Part shown: positions 61,704 to 64,000 of the stretch, one piece after another
How positions within the stretch are numbered: the stretch's first letter is position 1
Layout of the letters: each line of letters begins with the position of its first letter
Assembly (NCBI RefSeq): GCF_008905045.1
Contig: NZ_VWMY01000037.1
Coordinates: 16,790-80,789, forward strand
DNA from: Streptomyces albicerus
Lineage (GTDB): Bacteria; Actinomycetota; Actinomycetes; Streptomycetales; Streptomycetaceae
Length of the DNA: 64,000 bases
Direction of reading: 5' to 3'
The notes under the pieces: generated by a model
Told to the model about the DNA's origin: nothing
Database searches by the model: none
Seen by the model: the letters and a program-made list of their open reading frames with translations, nothing else
Made by a program: the position numbers and the translations under genes

Positions 61704-62726
61704 TCAGCCCCAGCAGTTGTCCAGGCCGTAGGCGGTGTCCTTGGACGTGACCCCGTCCTGCGCCTTGTCGGTGACCAGGGTGACGCCGGTGTCGGTGTAA
61801 CCCGACGCCTTCTTGCCGTCCTTGGCGAACGTCACGACGGCCTTGACGCCCTCGGCGGCCATCTTCAGCGGGTACTGCTGCGAGGTCGCGGCGATCTTGC
61901 CGTCCTTGACGGCCTGGGTGCCGGTGCAGCCGCCGTCGACGGAGACGATCAGGACGTCCTTCTCCCGGCCCTTGGCCTTGAGCGCGGTGTACGCGCCCAG
62001 CGCGGCCGGCTCGTTGATCGTGTAGACGACGTTGATGCCGGGCGACTTCTGCAGGCAGTTCTCCATCGCGGTCTGGCCCTTGGCCTGGTCGCCGCCGGTG
62101 TCCTGGGAGCAGACGATGGAGGAGTCGCCCTCCTTGACGCCGAAGCCCTTCAGGAAGCCGCTGTGCCGCTGGACGCCGACGGAGACGCCCGGCGCGAGGT
62201 CGAGGGTGGCTATCTTCGCCGACTTGCCCTTCATGGCGGCCTTGGCGTACTCGCCGATCAGCTCACCCGCCTTGACGTTGTCGGTGGCGAAGAGGGCGTC
62301 GACCGCGCTTTCCGGCTCGGTCGGGGTGTCGAGGGCGATGACCAGGACGCCCTTGGCCTTGGCCTTCTCGAGCGCCGGCACGATCGCCTTGGAGTCGCTC
62401 GGCGTGATCAGGATGCCCTTCACCCCGGCGGCGACCATGTTCTCGATGGCGGTGACCTGACCGGCGTTGTCACCGTCGAACTTGCCCGCCGCGGTGGACA
62501 GTTCGACACCGTTCTCCTTGGCGGCCTTCTCCGCGCCCTCCTTCATCTTCACGAAGAACGGGTTGGTGTCGGTCTTGGTGATCAGACCGACCTTGACGCT
62601 GCCCGATCCGGTGCTCGCGGTGCCCGATTCGGATCCGGATCCACAGGCGGTCAGGGCGAGGGCTGCGGCACCCGTGCAGGCAGCGGCTCTGAGCAAGGAG
62701 GAGGGCAGACGAGAGATGCGTGACAT
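61704..62726 (-). CDS. Sugar ABC transporter substrate-binding lipoprotein (RbsB/FrcB type)
   Basis: The 340-residue protein starts MSRISRLPSSLLRAAA with AGGAG upstream; the TTG six bases earlier is rejected. The lipobox LTAC anchors it. It has the periplasmic-binding-protein-1 fold with VGLITKTDTNPFFVKMKEGA, GILITPSDSKAIVPALEKA and VYTINEPAALGAYTAL. Ligand-type likeness is to fructose/ribose receptors. It is the first gene of the minus-strand operon, so it is the most expressed. Confidence 0.93.
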   Translation of the reverse strand: MSRISRLPSSLLRAAACTGAAALALTACGSGSESGTASTGSGSVKVGLITKTDTNPFFVKMKEGAEKAAKENGVELSTAAGKFDGDNAGQVTAIENMVAAGVKGILITPSDSKAIVPALEKAKAKGVLVIALDTPTEPESAVDALFATDNVKAGELIGEYAKAAMKGKSAKIATLDLAPGVSVGVQRHSGFLKGFGVKEGDSSIVCSQDTGGDQAKGQTAMENCLQKSPGINVVYTINEPAALGAYTALKAKGREKDVLIVSVDGGCTGTQAVKDGKIAATSQQYPLKMAAEGVKAVVTFAKDGKKASGYTDTGVTLVTDKAQDGVTSKDTAYGLDNCWG

Positions 62727-62784
62727 GAACAACTCCTGCGGGATTGCGGGTGAGCGGCCGGCATCGGGGCATGCCGTCCCGAGG

Positions 62785-62814
62785 TGTCATCGTTGACTTA
62801 TGTCATCGTTGACA
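62785..62814. promoter_or_regulatory. Two LacI-type operators in divergent promoter
   Basis: TGTCATCGTTGAC occurs at 62785-62797 and again at 62801-62813; the second copy extends to TGTCATCGTTGACA, an imperfect dyad of TGTCA and TGACA. The sites lie 60-90 bp upstream of the binding-protein start and about 160-190 bp from the kinase start. They fit control by the LacI protein at the operon end. Confidence 0.75.
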
Positions 62815-62970
62815 CTTCTTGGCCAGGATGATGGACTCCGCCTCCAGGCAACGTCAATGCCTTGCACCCGTCACAAATCGGCAACGCCGGGGCGGTCGCC
62901 CACCCGAAGCCGCTCAGAGACTGCCCGCGACGTGCCCGTTCTGCCAGCGCGTTCAAGAGAAGAGCAGCCC

Positions 62971-63930
62971 ATGACCCCGCCTCAGATCACCGTCCTGGGA
63001 GAGTGCGTCGCCGACGCGTTCACCGAACCCGCAAGTACCCGGAACGAACTCGGCCTGCGGGTGCTGCCGGGCGGCGGACCCGCCAACACGGCGGTCGCCC
63101 TGGCCCGGCTGGGAACCCCGGCCCGTTTCCTCGCGCGCCTGTCCGGCGACGTGTTCGGCCGCCTCTTCCGGGCCCACCTGGAGGCATCCGGGGTGGACCT
63201 GTCCCACGCCGTCGAGGCCGCCGAGCCCAGCACGCTGGCCGTGGCCGAGCTGGACACGAAGGGCCAGGCCACGTTCTCCTTCCACGCGCAGGGCACCGCC
63301 GACTGGCAGTGGACGAGCGCGGAACTGGCCGGGGTGGACCTGGCCGACACCGCCTGCGTACACACCGGATCGCTGGCCCTGGTCAAGGAACCCGGGGCGG
63401 CGGTGGTGGAGGACTTCCTGGCAGGGGCCGCCTCCCGGGCCACCATCAGCATCGACCCCAACGTCCGTCCGCTCCTGGTGCACCCCGAGGTCTACCGCGC
63501 CCGGCTGGCGCACTGGTGCGGTCTCGCGGATGTGCTGCGGCTGAGCGAGGACGACCTGGATCTCCTGCTGCCCGGGACGCCGCCCGAGCAGGCGTGCGAC
63601 ACCTGGCATGCGGCGGGGGTGCGGCTCGTCGTGATCACGCGTGGTGCCGACGGTGCCCTGGCCTCACTCGACGGGGAACGGGTGCGGGTGCCTGCGGCGG
63701 CGACGCAGGTCGTCGACACGGTGGGTGCGGGGGACTCGTTCACCGCCGGACTGCTGCACCACTTCGGCACGCAGGGACTCCTCGGCGGCAGGCTGACGGA
63801 CCTGCGTCTCGGCGATGTCGAGGCCGCCTGTCTGTTCGCCGCGAAGGTCGCGGCCCTGACCTGCTCGGTCGCCGGCCCCAACCCGCCATGGCAGGACCAG
63901 TTGGCGCAGGCGATCGCCGCCGACGCCTGA
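62971..63930 (+). CDS. PfkB-family sugar kinase (fructokinase-like)
   Basis: The 319-residue protein starts MTPPQITVLGECVADAFTE. PfkB signature 1 lies in GGGPANTAVALARLGTPARFLA and signature 2 in DTVGAGDSFTAGLL, which holds the catalytic Asp and the anion-hole glycines. It would phosphorylate the sugar brought in by the divergent ABC transporter, most plausibly fructose. The shared operator region supports joint control by the LacI repressor. Confidence 0.9.
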   Translation: MTPPQITVLGECVADAFTEPASTRNELGLRVLPGGGPANTAVALARLGTPARFLARLSGDVFGRLFRAHLEASGVDLSHAVEAAEPSTLAVAELDTKGQATFSFHAQGTADWQWTSAELAGVDLADTACVHTGSLALVKEPGAAVVEDFLAGAASRATISIDPNVRPLLVHPEVYRARLAHWCGLADVLRLSEDDLDLLLPGTPPEQACDTWHAAGVRLVVITRGADGALASLDGERVRVPAAATQVVDTVGAGDSFTAGLLHHFGTQGLLGGRLTDLRLGDVEAACLFAAKVAALTCSVAGPNPPWQDQLAQAIAADA

Positions 63931-63982
63931 AGGACCGTACGTCGTCCATCTCGACTCCACCCACTGACAAGGACCCGAAACC

Positions 63983-64000
63983 ATGACGAAAACCCTGCTC
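63983..64000 (+). CDS. Start of next gene, truncated by window end
   Basis: An ATG preceded by AAGGACCC opens MTKTLL, 52 bp after the kinase stop. Only six residues are visible, so no product can be named. The position suggests it is co-transcribed with the PfkB kinase. Confidence 0.6.

Overview
The window is high-GC actinobacterial chromosome, almost certainly Streptomyces. The evidence is heavy G/C use at third codon positions, frequent GTG starts, twin-arginine and lipoprotein exports, SARP/AfsR-type regulators, a DUF2637 protein, an anti-sigma-like HATPase protein and a very common Streptomyces intergenic palindrome (31461-31513). I see no rRNA, tRNA, CRISPR array, insertion sequence or intact prophage. 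Gene order up to about 43 kb looks like conserved chromosome. From 43 to 56 kb it looks rearranged, with gene remnants and clustered regulators.

Region by region. 0-2 kb: alkylation-repair pair (Ada-type regulator with an AlkA-like tail, then Ogt). 2-10.4 kb: a membrane protein with a lipase motif, a small PPOX protein, a secreted SGNH esterase, a GH95-like exported glycosidase, a DUF456 membrane protein and a LuxR-type regulator. 11-19.9 kb: PP2C-like phosphatase with a very long disordered front, PoxB-like ThDP enzyme, a membrane-anchored HTH protein, a secreted protein, an HATPase and a DUF2637 protein. 20-22.8 kb: a FhuF-like iron protein behind an iron box, a GntR regulator and a small membrane protein. 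22.8-32.7 kb: TPR protein, then a purine-catabolism locus with PucR diverging from the three xanthine dehydrogenase subunits, an NCS2 purine permease and the XdhC maturation factor.

34.4-41.5 kb is a carbohydrate locus. A Gfo/Idh/MocA dehydrogenase diverges from a five-gene operon (lipoprotein binding protein, two permeases, YesL-like membrane protein, Tat-exported alpha/alpha-barrel-type protein). All junctions in that operon overlap by 4 bp, and a LacI-type operator lies in the divergent promoter. 41.6-45 kb holds a disulfide oxidoreductase and two alpha/beta hydrolases.

45-56.2 kb is a regulator island on the minus strand: SARP/AfsR (958 aa), PucR/CdaR, alpha/beta hydrolase, AraC, SARP (633 aa) and a paralogous AraC. 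It is bordered by an internally deleted amidohydrolase pseudogene on one side and by two head-to-head 5'-truncated regulator remnants (AraC and BTAD) on the other. A perfect heptamer direct repeat with 11-bp periodicity, the form of a SARP box, sits upstream of the last AraC gene.

56.3-64 kb: a Ser/Thr kinase with a PQQ-type beta-propeller sensor, then a fructose/ribose-type ABC uptake operon (binding protein, permease, ATPase, LacI repressor). This operon diverges from a PfkB sugar kinase, with two operator copies between them. The last 18 bases open another gene.
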